NCBI GenBank assembly: GCA_963677885.1
Contig: OY782500.1
Span: 558,001-622,000 of the forward strand
Direction of reading: 5' to 3'
DNA: 64,000 bases
Source of the DNA: UBA1351 sp963677885
Lineage (GTDB): Bacteria; Bacillota; Clostridia; Lachnospirales; Vallitaleaceae
Position numbers and translations under genes: made by a program. Shown here piece by piece: positions 18,793 to 27,386 of the stretch; within the stretch, counting starts at the first letter, position 1; each line of letters opens with the position of its first letter. Under the pieces are notes generated by a model. The model did no database searches. It had not been told where the DNA came from and saw nothing but the letters and a program-made list of their open reading frames with translations.

Positions 18793-20244
18793 CTAATTTT
18801 CAAAATCAAAGCTACTCACTTGAACAATGCCTTCGTTATCGTAAATTATTTTATCTAAATTCTTAAATCTTTCCCAAAAAGGAATATCCATAAAAATAAT
18901 CTCTTCAATCAATTGGCTTCCTTCACATTGGTCGACCCTGTACACATACTCCTCAATACCCTTGACCTTCAACTTCTTAATTGTAGTCGGACTGGTCAAA
19001 TTATCATAGTGTATGCTTGCAAACTTAGTATTAACAATCGTTAGCTCATCGATCACAACCTCTTCAATAGTATCATTATCAGAAAATCGTCGAATAACAA
19101 TCCCCCATTGATTTGTTGTAGCCTCTTCCGCGTACTCAAGATAAACATTTTCTATATGAACGAATTTGGCATCCCATATACCAAGTCCTGACCTGGTGTT
19201 GCTACCTGCCATAAGATTTTCACCAACGATATCTTCAATTTCCACTTGGGGTAAATCAATGTTTGATGTTGATTGAATATGAACCGTAGAGTTACACGTA
19301 TCAAAGGTTAATAAACGGGCTTTATGACTGCCTCTTCTATAATCAATACCTATATTACAATTGTATGCATGAAAGGATTCTATATCTGTATTATAACCAT
19401 CGATATAAAAGACTTGATCACCTACAAGTGCATCCCGACTAGCCATGACATGCTTAAAATCACAGTTACTCAAACTATCATTGATAATATAAACATCTGA
19501 TGAATTATCACTACCATAATTATTTTCCAGATATAACTGATTAAAAGTAAAGTCCTTTGTGTTCTTGGATATCACAATGCCATGAAACCCTGTATTCACT
19601 ACTTTCAGATTTTCAAAGTCAAGTTCTTGACCATTTTCTGCCCAGAGGCCAATACAACTCACATCAGGGCTAATATTTTGTTTGTTGCCGTCAATCACTA
19701 AGTTCTTGATTTTCAGTCTAGTATTATTCAAGATACAGATAAGGGAGTTCCCTACATAGATATCATTGGGGCGCTGTTCTCTGTATCCCCAGCCTTCAAA
19801 ATCATCTGCAAAAAGAAAGGTCGTAGAATTAAAATCAATAACCTTATCTTCAAGGTTTTGTATAATAATCGGACCGTCAAAAACTACTTCTCGACTGTAG
19901 GGAAATGTAATGAATCGACTACCACATGATTCGATAAACTGATTGAGTTCGCTGGAGGAATTAATCCTTCCTTCGCTTACATAAGCATCAGGTACTCTAA
20001 CAGCAAGAGGCACCAACGGCTCAACTTCAATTTCATCAGCACCTTCTTTAGAATTTATATCTGTCACTTCAGTCACTTGTTCATCTAGATTGTCACCTTT
20101 ATTGACTTGACTGGCTATATCATTAGAACTGGATTCTTCATTTTCAGTTTCTTTAGAGTTATTAACAAATGAGATACTGATGCCAAGGCTTATCGCCATA
20201 ACACTAAGGTATAGCACAATTTTTCTATTTTTTGAAAGCCACAT
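18793..20244 (-). CDS. membrane-anchored parallel beta-helix protein without SLH domain
   Basis: 483 aa. An N-terminal hydrophobic segment (IVLYLSVMAISLGISISFV, residues 9-27) looks like an uncleaved anchor or signal. A short acidic linker follows to about residue 85. The remainder is a right-handed beta-helix like pectate-lyase or Pel9A folds, with repeated short strands such as KIKNLVIDGNKQNI, FHGIVISKNTKDFTF, SSDVYIIND and VFYIDGYNTDIE. The same helix domain occurs in the SLH proteins at 20,401 and 33,126, so the three form a family. No enzymatic residues can be assigned; it could be a polysaccharide-binding or lyase protein. It has its own upstream region after the terminator near 20,345, so it is likely transcribed separately from the riboswitch-controlled gene. 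Confidence 0.75.
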   Translation of the reverse strand: MWLSKNRKIVLYLSVMAISLGISISFVNNSKETENEESSSNDIASQVNKGDNLDEQVTEVTDINSKEGADEIEVEPLVPLAVRVPDAYVSEGRINSSSELNQFIESCGSRFITFPYSREVVFDGPIIIQNLEDKVIDFNSTTFLFADDFEGWGYREQRPNDIYVGNSLICILNNTRLKIKNLVIDGNKQNISPDVSCIGLWAENGQELDFENLKVVNTGFHGIVISKNTKDFTFNQLYLENNYGSDNSSDVYIINDSLSNCDFKHVMASRDALVGDQVFYIDGYNTDIESFHAYNCNIGIDYRRGSHKARLLTFDTCNSTVHIQSTSNIDLPQVEIEDIVGENLMAGSNTRSGLGIWDAKFVHIENVYLEYAEEATTNQWGIVIRRFSDNDTIEEVVIDELTIVNTKFASIHYDNLTSPTTIKKLKVKGIEEYVYRVDQCEGSQLIEEIIFMDIPFWERFKNLDKIIYDNEGIVQVSSFDFEN

Positions 20245-20344
20245 AGAATCTTTCCCTCTTAAGTCCTAGATGATAATACTTTTTATTATCCGTTTCATTA
20301 TATCATATATCAAAAGAAAAAGTTATACAACTTAGCAATTAAAA

Positions 20345-20376
20345 ACCGGTCAATAAATTTACATTCATTGACCGGT
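20345..20376 (-). terminator. intrinsic terminator after the PVVEE/SLH beta-helix gene
   Basis: A 10-bp stem (ACCGGTCAAT pairing with ATTGACCGGT) is followed on the minus strand by a run of T (20,341-20,345). It lies 25 bp past the stop of the 20,401-22,878 gene and separates that riboswitch-controlled unit from the next beta-helix gene. Confidence 0.85.
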
Positions 20377-20400
20377 CCTTTGCATTTGTTTTAATTACGA

Positions 20401-22878
20401 TTATTGAGCAGTTGTATATTCAATGACTCCACTGTCATCTTTCAATGAATATGATGTAGAGTTAACATTATAGATAGTTTGTGTTGCACTAACATTATAA
20501 GTTCTGAACAAAACGCCTGCTTGTGGATCAGCTGTCAAACCATCGATGACAACTGTTTCATCCAAGTTCTCATAATAAACTGTTGCAAGTTTTGAATTTT
20601 TGATTGTCAGGTCTTTAAAGTATACATTTGAAATTGAGTGATCAGTAGTGAATCTTCTGATAACAAGTCCAAATAAACTATTGCTTGCATTTTCGTCATA
20701 TTCCAATGTAATATTTTCGAAATGTGTTCTACCTGCACTCCAGATTCCCATTCCTGCTCTTGTATTTGTTCCGGCTTGTAAATCTGTTGCTACTAGATTT
20801 ATTACCGTTACGTCTGCAAGGTCAGTATTTGTGGTTGTTTGTACTCTAACCGCTGAATCAACGTGTTCAAAAACGATGTCACTTGCAAAGTGTTTTCCTT
20901 TTCTATAATCCAAACCGATACTAACATTATGTGCATAATAATTAGTAATTGTTGTATTATATCCATGAATGTAGAATACTTGATCTCCACCAAGTTCAGT
21001 TCTACCTGCAGTTACATTATTAAATGAAGCTGAATCAGTTGCGCTGTTAGATACATAAATATCTGAGGAGTTATCTCCACTAAAGTTATCAAACAAATTC
21101 AGTCCTTCAAACTCAAGATTAACTGTATTCTTACTAATAACTAGTCCATGGAAATTGACATCAGTTACATCAGTGTCGTAGAAAGAAACATTGTTTGCAT
21201 TTTCAATCCAAGCACCTGTAACACTAACTGTTGTCAATACGTTAGGTCTGTTACCATTAATTTTCAATCTGTAAATATCAACATTGTCAAGATCAACAAT
21301 ACCCATAATTGCATTTCCTACATATACGGAACCAACTGATCTGTTATCCCAACCTGTATAACCATTCTCAACAGTAAATGTAGCATAATTGAAATCAATA
21401 ACTGAATCGCTTATGTTTCTTACTGCAAGTACTTGGTCAACAACATAAGTTTTGTTAGCTGGGAAAACGATTGTTTTTCCACTAGTATTAGAAAGGAACG
21501 CTGATAATTCAGATGTTAAAGTCAGTTCCTCAGGAACATAAACATTTGTATCTTCAACTACTGGTTCTTCTTCCACTACCGGTTCTTCTACTACCGGCTC
21601 TTCTACTACTACTGGCTCTTCCACTACTGGTTCTTCCACTACTGGCTCTTCCACTACTGGTTCTTCCACTACTGGCTCTTCCACTACTGGCTCTTCCACT
21701 ACTGGTTCTTCCACTACTGGTTCTTCCACTACTGGTTCTTCCACTACTGGTTCTTCCACTACTGGCTCTTCCACTACTGGTTCTTCCACTACTGGTTCTT
21801 CCACTACTGGTTCTTCCACTACTGGTTCTTCCACTACTGGTTCTTCCACTACTGGTTCTTCCACTACTGGCTCTTCCACTACTGGCTCTTCCACTACTGG
21901 TTCTTCCACTACTGGCTCTTCCACTACTGGCTCTTCCACTACTGGCTCTTCCACTACTGGCTCTTCCACTACTGGCTCTTCCACTACTGGCTCTTCCACT
22001 ACTGGCTCTTCCACTACTGGCTCTTCCACTACTGGCTCTTCCACTACTGGCTCTTCCACTACTGGTTCTTCCACTACTGGTTCTTCCACTACTGGTTCTG
22101 GAGCTGGTGTTGGAATTGGTGTTGGTGTTGGTGAAGGAATATATGTTATAGGTTCTTCTACAGGTTCTTCAATAACTTCTTCGTCAATAACTTCTTCAAC
22201 TATTTCTTCAACTGGTTGAACTGCCTTTAAAACTTCTTCATCAGCAATTAATTCAGTTTCCATAACAGCTTCAGCTACAACGATTTCTTCTTCAACTAAC
22301 TTGACGATTAATGGTTTTTGCTCAATTTTGGTAGGTGTCTTAAGTGTAGCAAATGAATACTTCGCTACTGCACCTCGGTTAAGCTTATTAACTGGTCTGC
22401 TGGTCTCATCCGCTAAACCAATTGAATAAGCGGTTTCTTTTACAGTTGACCATTCAAAATCACCTTCTTGATCGCTATATCCAAGCGATCTCATCATATA
22501 AGTTAAGTATGAACGTTCGTCGATAGGTTTGCTTGAACCAAATTTAGTTGTGCTGATACCATTGGTTAAACCATTGATATAAGCATATTCAACATATGGT
22601 TCTGCCCATCCAGGAACGTCAGTAAACTTATAAGATACGGTAGTTGTGGATAATGCCTCTATTTCTTTACCAGACAATCTCAACATCATAACGAGTGCTT
22701 CAATCCTGGTCATGTCCCTATCTAATTCGTAACCTGAGTCAGTACCATTGAATAAACCCATGGCATCTAATTGCTCAGCGTACACTTGCGAATCATCTAG
22801 TTCTTGTGCTTTAGCATGAGTTGTTCCTACAGAACTAATAGCTAAAACTGTTATCAGTAAATAAACTAATTTTTTCAT
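20401..22878 (-). CDS. SLH-anchored beta-helix surface protein with PVVEE repeat stalk
   Basis: 825 aa. Residues 1-24 are a signal peptide. About 28-180 hold SLH domains (MGLFNGTDSGYELDRDMTRI, then FTDVPGWAEPYVEYAY), which bind secondary wall polysaccharide. A glutamate-rich linker leads into roughly 34 PVVEE pentapeptides (about 262-445), an extended charged stalk. The C-terminal 370 residues form a right-handed beta-helix homologous to the proteins at 18,793 and 33,126 (SSDIYVSN, VFYIHGYNTTI, NTRAGMGIW). The head is thus held away from the wall. The ATG follows AGGAG placed a few bases after a c-di-GMP-I riboswitch, so translation is probably ligand-controlled. Function of the head is unknown; carbohydrate binding or cleavage is plausible. 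Confidence 0.85.
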   Translation of the reverse strand: MKKLVYLLITVLAISSVGTTHAKAQELDDSQVYAEQLDAMGLFNGTDSGYELDRDMTRIEALVMMLRLSGKEIEALSTTTVSYKFTDVPGWAEPYVEYAYINGLTNGISTTKFGSSKPIDERSYLTYMMRSLGYSDQEGDFEWSTVKETAYSIGLADETSRPVNKLNRGAVAKYSFATLKTPTKIEQKPLIVKLVEEEIVVAEAVMETELIADEEVLKAVQPVEEIVEEVIDEEVIEEPVEEPITYIPSPTPTPIPTPAPEPVVEEPVVEEPVVEEPVVEEPVVEEPVVEEPVVEEPVVEEPVVEEPVVEEPVVEEPVVEEPVVEEPVVEEPVVEEPVVEEPVVEEPVVEEPVVEEPVVEEPVVEEPVVEEPVVEEPVVEEPVVEEPVVEEPVVEEPVVEEPVVEEPVVEEPVVEEPVVEEPVVVEEPVVEEPVVEEEPVVEDTNVYVPEELTLTSELSAFLSNTSGKTIVFPANKTYVVDQVLAVRNISDSVIDFNYATFTVENGYTGWDNRSVGSVYVGNAIMGIVDLDNVDIYRLKINGNRPNVLTTVSVTGAWIENANNVSFYDTDVTDVNFHGLVISKNTVNLEFEGLNLFDNFSGDNSSDIYVSNSATDSASFNNVTAGRTELGGDQVFYIHGYNTTITNYYAHNVSIGLDYRKGKHFASDIVFEHVDSAVRVQTTTNTDLADVTVINLVATDLQAGTNTRAGMGIWSAGRTHFENITLEYDENASNSLFGLVIRRFTTDHSISNVYFKDLTIKNSKLATVYYENLDETVVIDGLTADPQAGVLFRTYNVSATQTIYNVNSTSYSLKDDSGVIEYTTAQ
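21550..22099 (-). repeat. 15-bp coding tandem repeat (PVVEE)
   Basis: A 15-bp unit, on the plus strand GGYTCTTCCACTACT, is repeated about 34 times within the SLH beta-helix gene. Units differ almost only by C or T at one position, which is a synonymous GAA/GAG change. The first few units at the low-coordinate end are imperfect (PVVVEE, PVVEEE). Runs of identical variants show recent unit duplication. Such arrays change length easily, which would vary the stalk length. Confidence 0.95.
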
Positions 22879-22893
22879 TATTTAATCTCCTTT

Positions 22894-22960
22894 GGTAACT
22901 GGCTGCCATTTTACAGGCCCTATAGTTTTGCGTCCCAGCCTTTCGACTGGTTTGCTATTA
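22894..22960 (-). promoter_or_regulatory. c-di-GMP-I (GEMM-I) riboswitch, gene-proximal copy
   Basis: On the minus strand the element has the GEMM-I core: AGCAAACCAG, GAAA loop, CTGGGACGCAAAAC, then GGCCTGTAAAATGG and a closing GCCAGTTACC. The 3' end lies 3-4 bases before the AGGAG site of the SLH beta-helix gene, so ligand binding probably controls ribosome access. It is almost identical to the copy 121 bp upstream. Confidence 0.92.
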
Positions 22961-23014
22961 AAACGGGAGTTTAGATAATACTTTGCTAATGAAAAATAGC
23001 TTGATAACTTCTGT

Positions 23015-23081
23015 GGTAACTGGCTACCATTTTACAGGCCCTATAGTTTTGCGTCCCAGCCTTTCGACTGGTTTGCTATTA
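23015..23081 (-). promoter_or_regulatory. c-di-GMP-I (GEMM-I) riboswitch, distal copy
   Basis: Second copy of the element at 22,894-22,960, differing at one base over about 67 (A for G in the closing stem). The tetraloop, the GGGACGCAAAA receptor strand and the distal hairpin are all present. The rest of the 462-bp gene-free stretch 22,879-23,340 holds the 54-bp linker between the copies and an A/T-rich upstream region in which I see only a weak possible promoter. Confidence 0.92.
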
Positions 23082-23322
23082 TCAATGAAGTATTTCTAAA
23101 CAAATGTGTCTGCGATCTCTCGCCCTCAAGCATTAAAATCAACTGTATTAAGTTTTAGTAGAATTTGATTGAATTTTCAAAGTAGTATCTGGTGGAAGGA
23201 CATTATAGCTACCTAATTACTCATCCAATTTATCTACACTTGGATAGTAACACTAAATTGTGTCCATATTATGACCTTACTTTATATGAAGTGTTAAAAA
23301 GGGGTTCAAACCCATAAAAATA

Positions 23323-23355
23323 GTTCTAAAGTCTTATATTTCAAGACCTTAGAAC
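23323..23355 (-). terminator. intrinsic terminator overlapping the end of a GT2 gene
   Basis: On the minus strand GTTCTAAGGTCTT pairs with AAGACTTTAGAAC (13 positions, one mismatch) around a short loop, followed by TATTTTT. The stem includes the last codons of the glycosyltransferase gene that ends at 23,341. It would end the upstream capsule transcript before the riboswitch-controlled gene. Confidence 0.8.
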
Positions 23356-24345
23356 CTTTAACTTCAAGTGAATCCGATGATAAATATGAAGTATTTTTGC
23401 ACCAATTTTATAGCCAAAAACCGAATATAATCTATATATTATTGTATTTTTTACCCCTGAAGGATACTTAATAATATAAGTAGAGTCTTTAATCAGCGGA
23501 AGAACTCTATTCAATCGTTCTTTATCGAACCTATGAATAACAGATACTTTCCGGATAAACTGTTTAGCGAAGAAAGTACACAATATTCTTTCCTCATCTT
23601 GTGTCACTTTCAAATCACCCTGTATATAATCAAACCATTTCTTCGCCATTGCAAGTTCACCCTGATATAAACCAAAATTAAACTTTGTTGTGGCTGAACC
23701 CTGACGAAAAATCCGGTAAACACACATGGACTCATCAATAACCGCCAACCTACACTCTTGTATCAATACCTTAAATACAAAATCCAAGTCCTCAGAACCT
23801 ACTTGCCCTTGGGTAAAATATAAATCATGCGCCTCAATAAATTCACGACGAAAAATATGGGCAAATACATTCCAAACCAGCTCATCATACTGAATCAACT
23901 TACAAAGATTATCCAAACTCTTGGCTGTTCTATCGAAATGTCTATATGAAACTGGATCCTTTAAATAAGTTCCATCATCTTTGATAACATCAAGCCTTCC
24001 CAAGAGCACCTCAAGATCCGGATGCTCATCAATCACCTTGGAGAACCTGCCAAGACTACCATCTTTCAAATAATCATCACCATCTATAAAGCAGATAAAA
24101 TCGCCTTTTGCAGCCTTCATCCCCATATTTCTGGTATCAGATACACCACTGTTTTCTTTTTCAATCACACGAATACGTGAATCTCGATCACTAAAAGACT
24201 TACAGATATCTAAACTTCCATCTGGGGATCCGTCAACAACCAATATCAATTCATAATCATCAAAGGTTTGCTTTAAGACACTTTCAATACAGGTACTAAT
24301 ATATTTTTCAACGTTATATATAGGAACAATAATACTAAATCTCAT
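23341..24345 (-). CDS. glycosyltransferase family 2
   Basis: 334 aa GT-A enzyme. FSIIVPIYNVEKYISTCIES opens the fold, LILVVDGSPDGS lies near residues 34-45 and the metal-binding CFIDGDDYL near 90-98. SEDLDFVFK near 183 resembles the acidic motif of this group. It is the last gene of the capsule transcript before a terminator. It probably extends the repeat unit; donor unknown. Confidence 0.9.
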   Translation of the reverse strand: MRFSIIVPIYNVEKYISTCIESVLKQTFDDYELILVVDGSPDGSLDICKSFSDRDSRIRVIEKENSGVSDTRNMGMKAAKGDFICFIDGDDYLKDGSLGRFSKVIDEHPDLEVLLGRLDVIKDDGTYLKDPVSYRHFDRTAKSLDNLCKLIQYDELVWNVFAHIFRREFIEAHDLYFTQGQVGSEDLDFVFKVLIQECRLAVIDESMCVYRIFRQGSATTKFNFGLYQGELAMAKKWFDYIQGDLKVTQDEERILCTFFAKQFIRKVSVIHRFDKERLNRVLPLIKDSTYIIKYPSGVKNTIIYRLYSVFGYKIGAKILHIYHRIHLKLKVLRS

Positions 24346-24375
24346 GTTTTCTACTGTGAAATTGAGGATACAATA

Positions 24376-25575
24376 TCACGTTATCCTTTCTTTATGATTA
24401 GACCTATCTTGATTTTTAAGTCTGATATTTAAGAGTATGATTGAGACAATAATTGCATTCCAGAAGAATCGTTTATTGATAGTATCAAGAAACAAAGAAG
24501 GCATCAATCCCATAATCAATATAAAATCCGGAAGAAAATACCTTAACCGCAATGACTTCAACCCAACATATATCACTGGAGAGAATAAAAACAGAAAGCC
24601 TAATATCCCTCCATCGGCCAGCTCAGATATATAGGTATTATGAACAACACGATAGATGTCATTATATCCCCAATATTTACCCCAGCCACCACCAATAAGC
24701 GGATTCTTAATAAAGATTTCAATAGCATTACTCCATAACATGGTTCTTTCTGATCCACCCTCATACCCACCAAATCCAAAGAGCCTCTCAAAAATTGCCT
24801 CAGGCAAAAAGCTTTGCCCTACCAATAAGGCAACTCCTCCAAATATCCCTAGTACTATAAACATCTTAATAGATTGAGTAGAAAAAAGCTTAGGGTCGTT
24901 ATGCATAAAAAGTATGGCAAATACAGCCAATGCTGCTAACGAAACGATTCCACCTCTTGATCCTGTTAAAAACATACCATAAATGTTAACCAGTATAACA
25001 CCTAAAAGGAAGAGCTTTTGTAATTTATTATTCTCTTTATAATATAACTTGTATATTGCAATTGCGACACCAATGATTAAAAATGCTGACTGATTATTTG
25101 GATCCATTTGAGCCCCCATCAAGGTTATAACCAATCGGGAGTCTGCTTTTCCTAAAAAGGGCTGGCTAAAGAACAAACTTAGAATACCCAATGCAAAACT
25201 GGAATATAATTGGGTTTCAATAATTATTTTTTCATAGGCAGGTTCCAAGGTCACTGCAGATGTAACAATAAAAAACATCACCATAGCCGTTAAGGTTAAC
25301 AAATGTAGTTGAACGATATCATTAAACCCTACCCAATATATAGATACCAGTTTTAACATCAACCATAGAATCATAGATACATGATACCATCGGATGCTCA
25401 CAGACCTGTGTGATGCAATGGTCAGCACTATAACAAGAAAAATCAAATACTTTCCATATGAACTTAGTATTGTATTGATATACGGTTCAAAAAAGCAATA
25501 AAACAAATAAAGACCAAAGAAGAACTGAGTTATTTTTTTTAATAAGTCATTATAAGTTTTTATAGTTTTAGTCAT
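24376..25575 (-). CDS. O-antigen ligase/Wzy-type polymerase family membrane protein
   Basis: 399 aa with about 10-11 hydrophobic segments and the Wzy_C-like region. The loop with LTGSRGGIVSLAALAVF (near residue 205) and the later VHNTYISELADGGILGFLF segment (near 313-331) are typical of WaaL/Wzy proteins. It should polymerise or ligate lipid-linked repeat units outside the membrane. Being between a GT2 and a GT4 in the same operon as the priming transferase supports a Wzx/Wzy-dependent pathway. Confidence 0.85.
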   Translation of the reverse strand: MTKTIKTYNDLLKKITQFFFGLYLFYCFFEPYINTILSSYGKYLIFLVIVLTIASHRSVSIRWYHVSMILWLMLKLVSIYWVGFNDIVQLHLLTLTAMVMFFIVTSAVTLEPAYEKIIIETQLYSSFALGILSLFFSQPFLGKADSRLVITLMGAQMDPNNQSAFLIIGVAIAIYKLYYKENNKLQKLFLLGVILVNIYGMFLTGSRGGIVSLAALAVFAILFMHNDPKLFSTQSIKMFIVLGIFGGVALLVGQSFLPEAIFERLFGFGGYEGGSERTMLWSNAIEIFIKNPLIGGGWGKYWGYNDIYRVVHNTYISELADGGILGFLFLFSPVIYVGLKSLRLRYFLPDFILIMGLMPSLFLDTINKRFFWNAIIVSIILLNIRLKNQDRSNHKERIT

Positions 25576-25605
25576 GTCTCCCCCTTAAATGATAGAACTC
25601 ATCTA

Positions 25606-26778
25606 TCACATAATTAAGTCCTGTAATTTCTTCATATATTTATCTTTTGAATAGTTTTCTTCATAATACTCTCGACTATTGTTACCCAGTTTCAATTGTA
25701 ATTCCGGATCATGGGAAAGGCTAAGAATATTTGCTGCCAAACCATCCACATCCTCGGCTTCAGAACACAATCCACAATTAGCATCTTCAATAGTATATTT
25801 AGTCTCACCATTGATAGAACCGATAATTGGCTTTCCGGCAGCCATATAAGTCTGAACCTTTCCTGGCATCGTGTATGAAATCGATTTATTGTCCTTTAAA
25901 ATAACCAAAAATGCATTGGCCACATCATAAAACCTAGGCATATCTTCAAGGGGATAACGACCATAAAAAATCACATTATCTAAACCATGTCCTTTTGCCA
26001 TATTCTCTATCTTCAATCTGGCAGAACCGTCTCCAACAATATGAATCTTGATATGATCATGTTCTTTCAAAAGCTTTGCTGCGTCAATTAGTGTTTCAAG
26101 TCCCTGCATTTCCCCTATATTACCTGCAAAAACCACATCAAAACTCTCATAATCTGCTTTTTTTATATGGTCAAAAATCTTCTCTGCATATATAGGCAGA
26201 TGATAGATATCTCTATTATATCCAATCACATCATGAAAATACATTTTGAATTGATTGGAACTAACCAAAAGCTTATCGCTTCTTTTGTATATCCACCGGC
26301 TTAATTTAAGAACCATTGAGTAGAAAACACCTTTATTCTCAATACCACCGGAAACAATACTTTCAGGCCATAAATCAAAACTGTATAGAATCATAGGAAT
26401 CTTCTTCTTTTGTTTAAGTATGATTCCGGGTATAGCCATTGTAATCGGAGATAGTTGATAAACAATAACCTTATCAAAGTTCTCTTTTAACAACAAAACC
26501 TTTAGTGTAGCACTAATAGCGAAAGTCAGATAATTTAAAGATAATGAAATGTTATTACTTCCCCTGGCAATAAGCCAACTGCGTATAACTGTAACCCCAT
26601 TTATGACTTCTTTACGTTTTTCAGGCTTTTTATACTCTTTACTAATAACGCCTGAGGGATAATTGGGCAGACCGGTTAATACGGTAATATCATGCCCTTC
26701 CCTTACCAGTTCCTCACAAATATCATTGATCTTAAATTGATCCGGATAATAATATTGGCATACGAATAAGAGTTTCAT
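25606..26778 (-). CDS. glycosyltransferase family 4 (WcaI-like)
   Basis: 390 aa from the chosen ATG, GT-B fold. The N-terminus KLLFVCQYYYPDQFKINDIC fits the WcaI/fucosyltransferase-like GT4 group. FAGNIGEMQGLETLIDAAKL near residue 215 and the C-terminal MPGKVQTYMAAGKPII with a conserved Glu-like site region support GT4. I chose the ATG at 26,778 because the longer form begins at a GTG that lies inside the AAGGTG ribosome-binding site. It abuts the priming transferase gene. Confidence 0.88.
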   Translation of the reverse strand: MKLLFVCQYYYPDQFKINDICEELVREGHDITVLTGLPNYPSGVISKEYKKPEKRKEVINGVTVIRSWLIARGSNNISLSLNYLTFAISATLKVLLLKENFDKVIVYQLSPITMAIPGIILKQKKKIPMILYSFDLWPESIVSGGIENKGVFYSMVLKLSRWIYKRSDKLLVSSNQFKMYFHDVIGYNRDIYHLPIYAEKIFDHIKKADYESFDVVFAGNIGEMQGLETLIDAAKLLKEHDHIKIHIVGDGSARLKIENMAKGHGLDNVIFYGRYPLEDMPRFYDVANAFLVILKDNKSISYTMPGKVQTYMAAGKPIIGSINGETKYTIEDANCGLCSEAEDVDGLAANILSLSHDPELQLKLGNNSREYYEENYSKDKYMKKLQDLIM

Positions 26779-26779
26779 T

Positions 26780-27361
26780 CTAGGCACCTTCTTTTATTCC
26801 TTTTTTGCTTATAACGCTAAACGCAGTTAAAAAAAGTATTTTCAGATCAAACCAAAAACCAAGTTTTTCCAGATATTCATGGTCATATTTTACTTTTTCT
26901 TTTATGGGTAATTCATCGCGACCATTTATCTGTGCCCACCCAGTGACACCTGGAAGTATATCATTAACTCCAAAGTGATCTCTTTGCTCAATCAAATCAT
27001 ATTGATTCCATAAAGCTGGCCTTGGTCCAACCAATGACATTTCACCTTTCAAAACATTAATCAACTGTGGCAATTCATCCAAACTTGATTTCCTGAGGAA
27101 CCGCCCTATAGTAGTAATCCATTGGTCAGGATTTTGCAGCAAGTGGGTTGGTGTGTCCTTAGGAGTATCAATTCTCATCGTTCGAAACTTAAGAATCATA
27201 AAATGAGCTTTATCCTTACCAACTCTTTTTTGCTTAAACAATATTGGTCCTTTTGAGTCTAGCTTAATTCCCAGGATAATGACAATATACACAGGTAACA
27301 AAATGACCATACCTATAGATGTTATGACTATATCCATTAATCGTTTGATTTTTATATACAT
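26780..27361 (-). CDS. priming sugar-1-phosphate transferase (short PglC-like form)
   Basis: 193 aa, the small monotopic phosphoglycosyltransferase core without the extra N-terminal membrane domain. It has one re-entrant hydrophobic segment (residues 8-30), KFRTMRID near 52-59, the SSLDELPQLINVLKGEMSLV region with the catalytic Asp-Glu near 93, and GPRPALWNQYDL after it. It moves a sugar-1-phosphate from its UDP donor to undecaprenyl phosphate and so starts each repeat unit. With capEFG upstream, a UDP-HexNAc-derived first sugar is likely. Confidence 0.93.
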   Translation of the reverse strand: MYIKIKRLMDIVITSIGMVILLPVYIVIILGIKLDSKGPILFKQKRVGKDKAHFMILKFRTMRIDTPKDTPTHLLQNPDQWITTIGRFLRKSSLDELPQLINVLKGEMSLVGPRPALWNQYDLIEQRDHFGVNDILPGVTGWAQINGRDELPIKEKVKYDHEYLEKLGFWFDLKILFLTAFSVISKKGIKEGA

Positions 27362-27386
27362 ATTATTCCTCTTATGAAGTACCTAC

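Noticed and set aside
21513..22151. Plus-strand Leu/Pro/Val-rich open frame
   Set aside because: It is the antisense of the PVVEE repeat, has no ribosome-binding site and owes its length to the repeat lacking stops.
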